A stretch of 64,000 nucleotides of DNA. Source: Cellulomonas aerilata (GTDB lineage Bacteria > Actinomycetota > Actinomycetes > Actinomycetales > Cellulomonadaceae). The stretch spans positions 34,384 to 98,383 of the forward strand of contig NZ_BJYY01000009.1 of assembly GCF_007991755.1 (NCBI RefSeq). The letters run 5' to 3'. The translations under genes and the position numbers were made by a program. Shown in pieces: positions 48,758 to 57,290 of the stretch (its first letter is position 1; every line of letters begins with the position of its first letter). The notes under the pieces were generated by a model. That model had not been told where the DNA came from. It ran no database searches and saw only the letters and a list, made by a program, of their open reading frames with translations.

Positions 48758-49728
48758 GCCGCCTGGGTGTCCTGCTCAACCCCGTGGCGGGCGGCGGCCG
48801 AGGACGCCGCGCCGGCGAGGCGACCGTGCAGCTGCTGCGCCGCCGCGGGCACCGGGTGTCCCTCGTCGAGGTCCCGCGGCCGGCAGGGCACGGGCTCGCC
48901 GGCGCCACCGGACCGGCGGGCGCCGGCGGGCCCGCCGACGCGGCCGACCTGCACGGCCTCGACGGGCTGGTGGTCGTCGGCGGGGACGGCACCGTGCACG
49001 CGGGGCTGCAGCTGACCGCCGGGACCGGGCTGCCGCTGGGCGTCGTCCCGGCCGGGTCCGGCAACGACGTCGCCCGCTGCCTCGGGGTGCCCCGGGGGGC
49101 CGCGCGCGGTGACGTGGCGGCCGCCGTCCGGGTCCTGGAGGACGCCCTGACCGCCGGGCCGCGCACGGTGGACGCCGTCACCGTCGCGCCGGTGGCGGCG
49201 GACCTCACGGCTCCGCCGGCGCGTGCCTGGTTCGTGGGCGTGCTCTCGTGCGGGTTCGACGCCGCGGTCAACGCCCGCGCCAACGCCATGACCTGGCCGC
49301 GCGGGTCCGGGCGGTACGTCCGGGCCGTCGCCGCCGAGCTGGGCGGGTTCCGGCCCTACGGGTACCGCCTGGTGCTCGACGACGCCGTCTGGCAGTCCGC
49401 GGGCACGCTCGTCGCGGTCGCCAACACGCCGCGCTTCGGGGGCGGCATCGCGATCGCGCCGGACGCGTCGGTGGACGACGGGCTGCTCGACGTCGTCGTC
49501 GCCCGACCGGTCACGCGTCCCGGGGTGGCCGCCCTCCTGCCCGGTGCCTACCGCGGCCGGCACGTCCGGCACCCGGCGGTCCAGGTGCTGCGCACCCGCG
49601 GCGTGCTGATCGAGCCGGACCCCACCCTGGGCCGCACCCCGCCGGTCGCCTTCGCCGACGGCGAGCCGATCGGCCCGCTGCCGCTGCGCGTCGACGTCCG
49701 CCCCGGGGCGCTGGCCGTCCTCGCCTGA
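48754..49728 (+). CDS. Diacylglycerol kinase-like lipid kinase
   Basis: A 324-residue DagK-type catalytic-domain protein. LLNPVAGGGRGRRAG is the start motif, VVVGGDGTVHAGLQLTAGTGLPLGVVPAGSGNDVARCLG the nucleotide-binding core, and SCGFDAAVNARAN with TPRFGGGIAIAPDASVDDGLLDVVV the C-terminal beta-sandwich signatures. Relatives phosphorylate diacylglycerol or other lipids, recycling it to phosphatidate; sphingosine and other substrates are possible. The GTG start overlaps the tatC stop. It is commonly found between tatC and helY in this phylum. Confidence 0.87.
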   Translation: MSRLGVLLNPVAGGGRGRRAGEATVQLLRRRGHRVSLVEVPRPAGHGLAGATGPAGAGGPADAADLHGLDGLVVVGGDGTVHAGLQLTAGTGLPLGVVPAGSGNDVARCLGVPRGAARGDVAAAVRVLEDALTAGPRTVDAVTVAPVAADLTAPPARAWFVGVLSCGFDAAVNARANAMTWPRGSGRYVRAVAAELGGFRPYGYRLVLDDAVWQSAGTLVAVANTPRFGGGIAIAPDASVDDGLLDVVVARPVTRPGVAALLPGAYRGRHVRHPAVQVLRTRGVLIEPDPTLGRTPPVAFADGEPIGPLPLRVDVRPGALAVLA

Positions 49729-49735
49729 GCCAGCG

Positions 49736-49762
49736 CGGGCGAGCCGGGCGAGCCGGGCGAGC
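49736..49762. repeat. 9-bp tandem repeat, three copies
   Basis: CGGGCGAGC occurs three times in a row just after the lipid-kinase stop codon. Further GAGC-rich degenerate copies continue for about 40 bases. It is probably a slippage product without a coding role. Confidence 0.7.
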
Positions 49763-49864
49763 GCACGCGACCGAGCGAGTCCGCGAGAGCGAGCCCGGAC
49801 GAGCGTGCCCGATCCGGCCGTCGCGGGCGGAGGTCGCCGTCGGGTGGGGCCCGAGCACCCCACC

Positions 49865-49870
49865 TAGGGT
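49865..49870 (+). promoter_or_regulatory. -10 element of a leaderless helY transcript
   Basis: TAGGGT, six bases, then the helicase ATG. GGAG within the spacer is too near the start codon to act as a normal Shine-Dalgarno sequence. Confidence 0.58.
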
Positions 49871-49876
49871 GGAGAC

Positions 49877-52723
49877 ATGGCAGATGTCGAGCTGAGCCCC
49901 GCCGAGCGGTACGCAGCCTCCCGTCGCCGGGCGGCCGCCTCGCGCACCGAGCTGGCCCGGTTCCGTGAGCTGCTGGGGTTCCAGCTGGACGACTTCCAGG
50001 TCGCGGGGTGCGAGGCGCTCGAGTCGGGCCGGGGCGTCCTGGTGGCGGCGCCGACCGGGGCGGGCAAGACCGTGGTCGGGGAGTTCGCCGTCCACCTGGC
50101 GCTGGCCGGGGGGCGCAAGGCGTTCTACACGACGCCGATCAAGGCGCTGTCGAACCAGAAGTACGGCGACCTGGTGCGCCGGTACGGGCCGGACCAGGTG
50201 GGCCTGCTGACCGGCGACACCACCGTCAACGGGGACGCCCCCGTGGTGGTGATGACCACCGAGGTCCTGCGCAACATGCTCTACGCCGGCTCCGACGCGC
50301 TGCACGGGCTCGGGTTCGTCGTCATGGACGAGGTGCACTACCTCGCCGACCGCTTCCGCGGCCCGGTCTGGGAGGAGGTGATCATCCACCTGCCTCCCGA
50401 GGTGCAGCTGGTGTCCCTCTCGGCGACCGTGTCCAACGCCGAGGAGTTCGGGGACTGGCTCGAGATGGTCCGCGGCGACACCGCCGTGGTGGTCAGCGAG
50501 CACCGTCCCGTCCCGCTCGGTCAGCACGTGCTGACCCGCGACTCGCTGCTGGACCTGTACGCCGGCCACGTCGACCCGACCGCCCCGGGTCCCAACCCGC
50601 CGATCAACCCCGACCTGATGATCGCGATGCGGCGCCGCGACCGGGAGGGCTTCGGCCCCGGCTCGGCCCAGCAGGGCGGGCGCGGCGGCCGGGGGGACCG
50701 TGGCTACCGCGGCGGCGGCGGTCGCGGCGGGTTCAGCGGCGGCAGCGCGGGGTTCCGGCCGACGCCGCGGTTCGCCGTCATCGACATCCTCAAGGACCAG
50801 GGGCTGCTGCCGGCGATCGTCTTCATCTTCTCGCGCGCGGGGTGCCAGGGCGCCGTCTCGCAGTGCCTGGCGGCCGGCGTGCGGCTCACCTCGCCGCAGC
50901 AGGAGGAGCAGATCCGGGCGATCGTCGAGGACCGCTGCGCCACCATCCCGCCCGAGGACCTGCAGGTGCTCGGCTACTGGGAGTGGAGCGAGGCGCTGGC
51001 CCGCGGGGTCGCCGCCCACCACGCCGGGATGCTGCCGCTGTTCAAGGAGACCGTCGAGGAGCTGTTCTCCCGCGGGCTCGTGCAGGTGGTGTTCGCCACC
51101 GAGACGCTCGCGCTGGGGATCAACATGCCGGCGCGCTCGGTCGTGCTGGAGAAGCTGGTCAAGTGGGACGGCTCCAACCACGTCGACATGACGCCGGGGG
51201 AGTACACGCAGCTGACCGGGCGGGCCGGGCGGCGCGGCATCGACACCGAGGGGCACGCGGTCGTCGTCGACCATCCGGGACTGGACCCGGTGGCGCTCGC
51301 CGGGCTGGCGTCCAAGCGCCTGTACCCGCTGCGGTCCAGCTTCCGGCCCACGTACAACATGGCGGTCAACCTGGTCGCCCAGGTGGGTCGCGAGCGGGCC
51401 CGGGAGGTGCTGGAGACCTCGTTCGCGCAGTTCCAGGCCGACCGGGGCGTCGTCGGCCTGGCCCGGCAGGCGCAGTCCCACACCGAGGCCCTGGACGGGT
51501 ACGCCCAGGCCATGAAGTGCCACCTGGGGGACTTCGCCGAGTACGCCGGGATCCGCCGGGGGATCGCGGACCGCGAGGCGCACCTGACCCGCGAGGCGGG
51601 TCGCGAGCGACGCGCGGAGGCCATGCGCTCGCTGGAGGAGGTGAAGGTCGGGGACGTCGTGGAGATCGGCTCGGGGCGACGCGCGGGGTACGCGGTGGTC
51701 CTCGAGCCCGCCATGCACAGCGGCTTCGACGGGCCCCAGCCGCTCGTGCTGACCACCGACCGGCAGGTCCGGCGGGTGTCGGTAGCCGACACCCCCGGCG
51801 GCGTGCGGACCGTCACCCGGATCAAGGTCCCCAAGGGCTTCAACGGCCGCAACGCGCCGTCCCGCCGGGACCTGGCCGCCAAGCTGCGCGAGGCGCTCCC
51901 CGACGTCGCCGCGCCCCGGCACGGGCGCCGGGGGAGCGTGCACAACGGGCAGTCGGACGACGACGCGGAGCTGGCCGCCCTGCGCCGACGGCTGCGTGCC
52001 CACCCGTGCCACGGCTGCCCGGACCGCGAGGAGCACGCGCGCTGGGCCGAGCGCTGGGACCGGCTGCGGCGCGAGCACGACGCCCTGGTCAAGCGCATCG
52101 AGGGCCGCACCAGCTCGATCGCCCGGGTCTTCGACCGGATCTGCGACGTGCTGCAGCAGCTGGGCTACCTCGTGCCGGTCACCACGGACGACGGCCGGGC
52201 GGAGGTGCGGGTCACCACGGAGGGGCAGTGGCTGCGCCGGCTGTACGCCGAGAACGACCTGCTCGTCGCGGAGTGCCTGCGCCGCGGGGCCTGGGACGAG
52301 CTGGACCCGCCGGCCCTGGCGGCGGCGGTGTCCACGGTCGTGTACTCCGCCCGCCGCGACGACCGCGACGCCGAGCCGCACGTCCCGGGCGGCCCGCAGG
52401 GGACGCTGGGCCGGGCGCTGGACGAGACGGTGCGGATCTGGTCCGAGCTGGACGACATCGAGTCCGAGCGGACCATCGAGTCGACCGGGCCGCTGGACAT
52501 GGGCCTCGTGGAGGCCATGCACCGGTGGGCGTCGGGGCGCAGCCTGGACGCGGTCCTCAAGGGCACCGACTTGGCTGCCGGCGACTTCGTGCGGTGGTGC
52601 AAGCAGGTCATCGACCTGCTCGACCAGCTGTCCAAGGCGGCGCCGCACGCGCGGGTGCGCGAGTCCGCCCGGCGCGGGGTCGTGGCGCTGCGCCGCGGGG
52701 TCGTCTCCTACTCGTCCATCTGA
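49877..52723 (+). CDS. helY: Ski2-like DEAD/DEAH-box RNA helicase HelY
   Basis: A 948-residue superfamily 2 helicase. Motif I is APTGAGKT (58-65), motif II DEVH (151-154) and motif III SAT (182-184). Motif VI reads [14 protein letters not shown] in the second RecA domain. An Arg/Gly-rich insert of RGG type (267-290) sits between the two RecA domains. The C-terminal half holds an OB/KOW-like part (VKVGDVVEIGSGRRAGYAVVL) and a DSHCT domain, as in Ski2/Mtr4 helicases. It probably works in RNA turnover. The start is set by the leaderless -10. Confidence 0.92.
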   Translation: MADVELSPAERYAASRRRAAASRTELARFRELLGFQLDDFQVAGCEALESGRGVLVAAPTGAGKTVVGEFAVHLALAGGRKAFYTTPIKALSNQKYGDLVRRYGPDQVGLLTGDTTVNGDAPVVVMTTEVLRNMLYAGSDALHGLGFVVMDEVHYLADRFRGPVWEEVIIHLPPEVQLVSLSATVSNAEEFGDWLEMVRGDTAVVVSEHRPVPLGQHVLTRDSLLDLYAGHVDPTAPGPNPPINPDLMIAMRRRDREGFGPGSAQQGGRGGRGDRGYRGGGGRGGFSGGSAGFRPTPRFAVIDILKDQGLLPAIVFIFSRAGCQGAVSQCLAAGVRLTSPQQEEQIRAIVEDRCATIPPEDLQVLGYWEWSEALARGVAAHHAGMLPLFKETVEELFSRGLVQVVFATETLALGINMPARSVVLEKLVKWDGSNHVDMTPGEYTQLTGRAGRRGIDTEGHAVVVDHPGLDPVALAGLASKRLYPLRSSFRPTYNMAVNLVAQVGRERAREVLETSFAQFQADRGVVGLARQAQSHTEALDGYAQAMKCHLGDFAEYAGIRRGIADREAHLTREAGRERRAEAMRSLEEVKVGDVVEIGSGRRAGYAVVLEPAMHSGFDGPQPLVLTTDRQVRRVSVADTPGGVRTVTRIKVPKGFNGRNAPSRRDLAAKLREALPDVAAPRHGRRGSVHNGQSDDDAELAALRRRLRAHPCHGCPDREEHARWAERWDRLRREHDALVKRIEGRTSSIARVFDRICDVLQQLGYLVPVTTDDGRAEVRVTTEGQWLRRLYAENDLLVAECLRRGAWDELDPPALAAAVSTVVYSARRDDRDAEPHVPGGPQGTLGRALDETVRIWSELDDIESERTIESTGPLDMGLVEAMHRWASGRSLDAVLKGTDLAAGDFVRWCKQVIDLLDQLSKAAPHARVRESARRGVVALRRGVVSYSSI

Positions 52724-52810
52724 CCCGTCCGGGGCCCGGCCGCCGGGACGGCGGTGGCCCGTGGGTGGCCCGGCGGCCCGGGCGGCGGTCGCCTCGTGGG
52801 TGGTCTGGCC

Positions 52811-52816
52811 TATCGT
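52811..52816 (+). promoter_or_regulatory. -10 element of a leaderless amidohydrolase transcript
   Basis: TATCGT, eight bases, then GTG 52825. There is no ribosome-binding site upstream. Confidence 0.5.
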
Positions 52817-52824
52817 GTCCGGCT

Positions 52825-54477
52825 GTGAGCTCCACCCTGTACCGGAACGGCGTCGTCCACTCGCCCGCCGACCCCTTCGCCGAGGCGGTGCTGGTCGCCG
52901 ACGGCGTGGTGACCTGGATCGGCGCCGACGACACCGCCGCCGGCCTGGCCGCCACCGCGGGCACCGTGGTGGACCTCGACGGCGCCCTGGTGACCCCCGC
53001 CTTCGTCGACGCGCACGCGCACGTCCTGGAGAGCGGGCTGGCGCTGGAGAGCGTCGACCTGTCCGCGGCAGCCGGCGTGCGGTCCCTGGCCGACGCGCTC
53101 GCCGCGGTCCACCGCGCCGCGCAGGACGCCCACGCCGTCCGGGGCGTGGGCGGCGGGTCGCGACCGCTGCTCGGGCAGGGCTGGGACGAGAGCGACTGGC
53201 CCGAGGGCCGGGCGCCCACCCGCGAGGAGCTCGACGCCGCCGCCGGTGGCGCGCCGGTGTACCTGGCCCGGGTCGACGTGCACTCGGCCGTGGTGTCCAC
53301 GAGCTTCGCGGAGGCCACGGGGGTCCGGGGGCTGGCGGGCTGGACCGACGACGGCCGCGTCGAGCGCGACGCGCACCACGCGGCGCGGGGGGCGGCCCGC
53401 GAGGTCACCGACGACCACCGCGACGCCCTGTACACCGCCGCCCTGCGGCACGCCGCGTCGCGCGGGATCGCGTCCCTGCACGAGCACAGCGCACCGGGCA
53501 TCGACACCCGCGCCGGGCTGGTGCGGCTGCTCAGGCTCACCGGCGACGCCGCCGCCGGGCTGCCGCACGTGGTCGGCTACCGGGGCGAGCTGTGCGTCAC
53601 CGTGGACGACGCCCGCGAGCTGCTCGACGCGATCCCGGGCCTGACCGGCATCGGCGGCGACCTCAACGTGGACGGCTCGCTCGGGTCCCGCACCGCGGCC
53701 CTGCGCGCCCCGTACGCCGACGACCCGGAGCGCAGCGGACCGCTGTACCTGACCGCGGAGCAGATCGCGGACCACGTCACCGCGGTCACCCGGGCCGGTG
53801 TGCACGCCGGGTTCCACGTCATCGGCGACCGGGCGATGGACGAGCTGCTGCTGGGGCTGCGGGCGGCCGCGGACGTCGAGGGCACGGGCCCGATCCGCGC
53901 CGCCGGGCACCGCGTGGAGCACGCCGAGATGGTCGACGCCGGCACGCTCGCCGCGCTGGTCTCGCTCGGGGTCCGGCTGAGCATGCAGCCCGCCTTCGAC
54001 GCCGCCTGGGGCGGCCCGGACGGCATGTACGCCCGACGCCTCGGGCCCGGCCGCGCCGCCACGCTCAACCCCTTCGCCGACCTCGCCGCCGCCGGGATCC
54101 CGCTGGCGTTCGGCTCGGACTCCCCGGTGACGCCCTTCGACCCCTGGGGCGCCGTCCGGGCGGCCATGAGCCACCACGCACCGGAGCAGCGCATCTCCGC
54201 CCGGGCGGCGTTCCGGGCGCACACGCGCGGGGGCTGGCGGGCCGCCGCGCTGGACCACACCGGGGCCGGCGAGATCCGCGTCGGGGCACCCGCGCACCTG
54301 GCCCTGTGGCGCGCCGAGCACCTCGCGGTGCAGGCGGCCGACGGCCGGGTGTCCGCGTGGAGCACCGACGCGCGTGCCGGCACGCCGCTGCTGCCCGACC
54401 TCGGCCCGGACGCCCCCGAGCCGGTCTGCCTGCGCACGCTGCGCCACGGCGTCGTCCTGCACGACGTGCTCGGCTGA
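52825..54477 (+). CDS. Amidohydrolase, YtcJ-like
   Basis: A 550-residue metal-dependent hydrolase of the amidohydrolase superfamily. An N-terminal beta-sandwich part (LYRNGVVHSPADPFAEAVLVADGVVTWIG) leads to TPAFVDAHAHVLESG with the metal-binding HxH pair. GFHVIGDRAMDEL and HRVEHAEMVD carry later histidines, and FGSDSPVTPFDPW the catalytic Asp. This arrangement is characteristic of the YtcJ/exoenzyme-regulatory group. No signal peptide is seen, so it is cytoplasmic. The substrate is unknown; N-substituted formamides and acyl amino acids are hydrolysed by relatives. Confidence 0.85.
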   Translation: MSSTLYRNGVVHSPADPFAEAVLVADGVVTWIGADDTAAGLAATAGTVVDLDGALVTPAFVDAHAHVLESGLALESVDLSAAAGVRSLADALAAVHRAAQDAHAVRGVGGGSRPLLGQGWDESDWPEGRAPTREELDAAAGGAPVYLARVDVHSAVVSTSFAEATGVRGLAGWTDDGRVERDAHHAARGAAREVTDDHRDALYTAALRHAASRGIASLHEHSAPGIDTRAGLVRLLRLTGDAAAGLPHVVGYRGELCVTVDDARELLDAIPGLTGIGGDLNVDGSLGSRTAALRAPYADDPERSGPLYLTAEQIADHVTAVTRAGVHAGFHVIGDRAMDELLLGLRAAADVEGTGPIRAAGHRVEHAEMVDAGTLAALVSLGVRLSMQPAFDAAWGGPDGMYARRLGPGRAATLNPFADLAAAGIPLAFGSDSPVTPFDPWGAVRAAMSHHAPEQRISARAAFRAHTRGGWRAAALDHTGAGEIRVGAPAHLALWRAEHLAVQAADGRVSAWSTDARAGTPLLPDLGPDAPEPVCLRTLRHGVVLHDVLG

Positions 54478-54667
54478 CCCGCGCCCGGCCGGGCGTCGCA
54501 CGACCGGGTGACGCGCCGGCGCGGCCCCGCGGCGCGTCCGGGTGACGCCTGCAGCGACGGCGTCCCGGCGGCCCGCCGGAGCCGCCCGGCGCACCGCGGG
54601 CGACCCGGTGGACGACACGCGGGACACGCCCGCCGACACGCCGCAGCGGGCACCGACGATCGCGCCC

Positions 54668-54685
54668 GTGACCAAGTTGTGACCA
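54668..54685 (+). promoter_or_regulatory. Direct-repeat operator candidate
   Basis: GTGACCA at 54668-54674 recurs at 54679-54685, an 11-base period (one helical turn). It is centred about 80 bases before the predicted start of the promoter at 54719-54749. OmpR-family response regulators, including MtrA, bind such direct repeats; the identity here is inference. Confidence 0.4.
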
Positions 54686-54718
54686 GCGTGGACGCCGCTG
54701 ACCTGCGGAGACGTGCGC

Positions 54719-54749
54719 TTGACACCTCAGGTCGCCGGCCCGGTAGGTT
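54719..54749 (+). promoter_or_regulatory. Sigma-70-like promoter in the lnt upstream region
   Basis: A consensus TTGACA (54719-54724), a long 19-base spacer and TAGGTT (54744-54749) predict a start near 54756, 175 bases ahead of lnt. Confidence 0.55.
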
Positions 54750-54918
54750 CAACCCTCGTTCCACCCGCCCGCCGCCGTGCCCTGCAGGACGCAGGACCCC
54801 GGCGCCGCGGCCGGGGCACCGGTCGGGCACGCGTGTTCAGTAGAAAACAGACGGCTCGCGCCTACGTCGTCTGGACCGAAGGACACGCGGTCCGGCCGGA
54901 GCACCCGGCACGCTGACG

Positions 54919-54924
54919 TAGCCT
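54919..54924 (+). promoter_or_regulatory. -10 element of a leaderless lnt transcript
   Basis: TAGCCT, six bases, then the lnt GTG. It would act besides the stronger promoter at 54719-54749, giving leaderless and long-leader forms. Confidence 0.5.
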
Positions 54925-54930
54925 TTTCCC

Positions 54931-56499
54931 GTGCCCGCCCGCCCTGAACCCACCCGCTGGTGGGCTCTGCTGCTGGGCGCGATCGGCGGCGTCGTGACCG
55001 ACGCCGGCTTCCCCGGGCGTGGCTGGTGGGGGGCCGCCTTCGTCGGGATCGCCCTGCTGTTCGCGGCCCTGCGGCGGGACAGCGCCCGGTGGAACGCCCT
55101 GGTCGGGTTCGTCTGGGGGCTGGCCTTCTTCCTCCCGCACATCACCTGGGCCGACTACGCCGTCGGACGCGTCCCGTGGGTCGCGCTCAGCGTGCTCGAG
55201 GCGGGGTTCGTCGCGCTGTTCGGCGCCGCGTGGGCGTGGGCGCGGCGCGGGGTCGGGACCTGGCGCAGCCCGGGCCTGCAGGTGGCGGTGTTCGTGGTCC
55301 TGTGGGTCGCGGTGGAGCAGCTGCGGTCCGCGGCCCCGTTCGGCGGCTTCCCGTGGGGGCGGCTGGCGTTCTCCCAGGCCGACTCGCCCCTGGCGCGGCT
55401 CGCGTGGCTGGGCGGCGCCCCGCTCGTCTCGGCCGCCGTCGCCGCGGTCGGGGCGCTGCTCGCGATCGCGGTGCTATCCGCGCGGCGGCTCCGGGTCGTG
55501 CGGACGGTGACCGCCGTCGGGGCCGGCCTGCTGCTGCTCCTGGCCGGCTTCGTCGTGCCCCTGCAGACCCAGCAGCAGGCGGGGCAGCTGCGGGTGGGCG
55601 CCGTCCAGGGCAACGTGCCGACCCCCGGCCTGGACGCCTTCGCCCAGCAGCGCGAGGTGCTGCACAACCACGCCGCCGGCACCGAGGCCCTGCTCGACCA
55701 GGTCGAGCCGGGCGAGCTGGACCTGGTCGCGTGGCCGGAGAACGGGTCCGACGTCGACCCCCAGGTGGACCGGGACGCCGCCCGCGAGATCGACCACGCC
55801 GCCCGCGCGGTGGCCGCGCCGGTCCTGGTGGGCACGATCGAGTACCCCGACTCGGGCGGCCGGTACAACACCGCGGTCCTGTGGGAGCCCGGCGACGGGG
55901 TCACCGCGAAGTACTCCAAGCAGCACCCGGCGCCGTTCGCCGAGTACATCCCCCTGCGCGAGTGGGTCCGGCCGTTCTCGTCCGCGGTCGACCTCGTGCG
56001 CAACGACATGATCGCCGGCACCGAGGTCGGCGTGGTGCCGCTCGCGTCCGAGCGGCTCGGGCGCACCGTGCCGATCGGGGACGTCATCTGCTTCGAGGTC
56101 GCCTACGACACGCTCGTGCGCGACGCCGTCCGCGCCGGCGCGGAGGTGCTCGTCGTGCAGACCAACAACGCGTCGTTCGGGTACACCGACGAGTCGACGC
56201 AGCAGCTGGCGATGTCCCGGCTGCGCGCGATCGAGCTGGGCCGCTCGACCATCCAGATCTCGACGGTCGGGGTGAGTGCGGTCATCGCACCCAACGGCGT
56301 CGTCGTGCAGGACACCGGGCTGTTCACGGCCGAGCAGCTGGTCGACACCGTCCCGCTGCGCACCTCGCTCACGCCGGCGGCCGCGATGGGGATCTGGCCG
56401 GGGTGGGCGGTCAGCGCCCTCGCGGTGGTCGTCGTGGTGGCAGGCCTGGCCGGCGGCGCCCGCGAGCGTCGCGGGACGCGCCCACCGGCGGCGCTGTGA
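54931..56499 (+). CDS. lnt: Apolipoprotein N-acyltransferase
   Basis: A 522-residue membrane enzyme that adds the third acyl chain to lipoproteins. About six N-terminal membrane helices (to residue 210) precede a nitrilase-like extracytoplasmic domain with the catalytic triad Glu270 (WPENG), Lys330 (SKQH) and Cys387 (VICFEV), and a final C-terminal membrane helix near 490-510. All three residues needed for activity are present. It overlaps the glycosyltransferase gene by a GTGA junction; in Mycobacterium tuberculosis the two activities are fused in one protein, which supports the pairing. Confidence 0.93.
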   Translation: MPARPEPTRWWALLLGAIGGVVTDAGFPGRGWWGAAFVGIALLFAALRRDSARWNALVGFVWGLAFFLPHITWADYAVGRVPWVALSVLEAGFVALFGAAWAWARRGVGTWRSPGLQVAVFVVLWVAVEQLRSAAPFGGFPWGRLAFSQADSPLARLAWLGGAPLVSAAVAAVGALLAIAVLSARRLRVVRTVTAVGAGLLLLLAGFVVPLQTQQQAGQLRVGAVQGNVPTPGLDAFAQQREVLHNHAAGTEALLDQVEPGELDLVAWPENGSDVDPQVDRDAAREIDHAARAVAAPVLVGTIEYPDSGGRYNTAVLWEPGDGVTAKYSKQHPAPFAEYIPLREWVRPFSSAVDLVRNDMIAGTEVGVVPLASERLGRTVPIGDVICFEVAYDTLVRDAVRAGAEVLVVQTNNASFGYTDESTQQLAMSRLRAIELGRSTIQISTVGVSAVIAPNGVVVQDTGLFTAEQLVDTVPLRTSLTPAAAMGIWPGWAVSALAVVVVVAGLAGGARERRGTRPPAAL

Positions 56500-57287
56500 C
56501 CCGGACGCTCGTGGTGATCCCGACCTACGACGAGGCCACCACCCTGCCCCGGACGCTGCGCGCCCTGCGCGACGCCGTGCCGTCCGCCGACGTCCTCGTG
56601 GTCGACGACGCCAGCCCGGACGGCACCGGGGACGTGGCGGACGCGTGGGCGGCCCGGGACGGGTCCGTCCACGTGCTGCACCGCACCGGCAAGCTCGGCC
56701 TGGGCACCGCCTACGTGGCGGGCTTCGGGTGGGCCCTGGAGCGCGGGTACGACGTCGTGGTGGAGATGGACGCCGACGGGTCGCACCGCGCGGTCGACCT
56801 GCCCGCCATCCTGGCGGCGCTCGACGGCGGCGTCGGGCTCGTCCTGGGGTCGCGCTGGGTGCCCGGGGGACGGGTCGTGCACTGGCCGCGGCACCGGCAG
56901 TGGCTGTCCCGGGGCGGCAACACCTACGCGCGGCGCGCGCTGGGCCTGCCGCTGCGCGACGCGACCGGCGGCTTCCGGGCCTACCGGGCCGGTGCGCTGC
57001 GGGACGTCCACCTCGAGGACGTCGCGTCGCAGGGGTACTGCTTCCAGGTCGACATGGCGCGCCGGGTCGTGGCGGCCGGTCACCCGGTCGTCGAGGTGCC
57101 CATCACGTTCGTGGAGCGGGTCGACGGGCGGTCCAAGATGACCCGCGGCATCGTCGCCGAGGCCCTGCTGCGGGTGACCGTGTGGGGCGTCACCCGGCGG
57201 ATGCAGCAGACAGCCGGCGCGTTGCGCCGGCTGTCTGCGATGCGGGTGCGGCAGGGTCGGCTGCCGCGGGTGGGGCGTCGCCCCTGA
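56496..57287 (+). CDS. ppm1: Polyprenol monophosphomannose synthase
   Basis: A 263-residue GT2 glycosyltransferase that makes polyprenyl-phosphate mannose from GDP-mannose, the donor for lipoglycan and protein mannosylation. VVIPTYDEATTLPRTLRAL, VVDDASPDGTGDVAD and EMDADGSH (metal-binding DxD region) are the dolichol-phosphate-mannose-synthase signatures. DATGGFRAYR and FVERVDGRSKM follow. There is no C-terminal membrane domain, so it probably acts beside Lnt at the membrane. Its 3' end contains a perfect 15-bp hairpin and stops four bases before the convergent rbpA. Confidence 0.92.
   Translation: MTRTLVVIPTYDEATTLPRTLRALRDAVPSADVLVVDDASPDGTGDVADAWAARDGSVHVLHRTGKLGLGTAYVAGFGWALERGYDVVVEMDADGSHRAVDLPAILAALDGGVGLVLGSRWVPGGRVVHWPRHRQWLSRGGNTYARRALGLPLRDATGGFRAYRAGALRDVHLEDVASQGYCFQVDMARRVVAAGHPVVEVPITFVERVDGRSKMTRGIVAEALLRVTVWGVTRRMQQTAGALRRLSAMRVRQGRLPRVGRRP
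57206..57238. terminator. Perfect 15-bp hairpin inside the ppm1 3' end
   Basis: Arms 57206-57220 and 57224-57238 are exactly complementary with the three-base loop GTT. It is in coding sequence, about 50 bases before the ppm1 stop and just beyond the rbpA stop on the other strand. It is therefore well placed to terminate rbpA transcripts. Confidence 0.6.
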
Positions 57288-57290
57288 GGA

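Larger units (their letters stand above)
54478..54930. other. 453-base intergenic region upstream of lnt
   Basis: The first 190 bases show nothing distinct. Then come a paired GTGACCA direct repeat, a TTGACA/TAGGTT promoter and about 160 transcribed bases with two hairpins: CCCCGGC/GCCGGGG after 54790, and GGACCG/CGGTCC near 54875-54895. Last is the lnt -10. A 67-codon open frame (54713-54916) overlaps the promoter and shows no family match, so I do not call it a gene. The transcribed part could be an lnt leader or a small RNA. Confidence 0.55.

Noticed and set aside
54713..54916. 67-codon open frame upstream of lnt
   Set aside because: Its GTG lies just before the TTGACA of the promoter, so the transcript would lack the start codon. 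No family, signal peptide or ribosome-binding site is visible.
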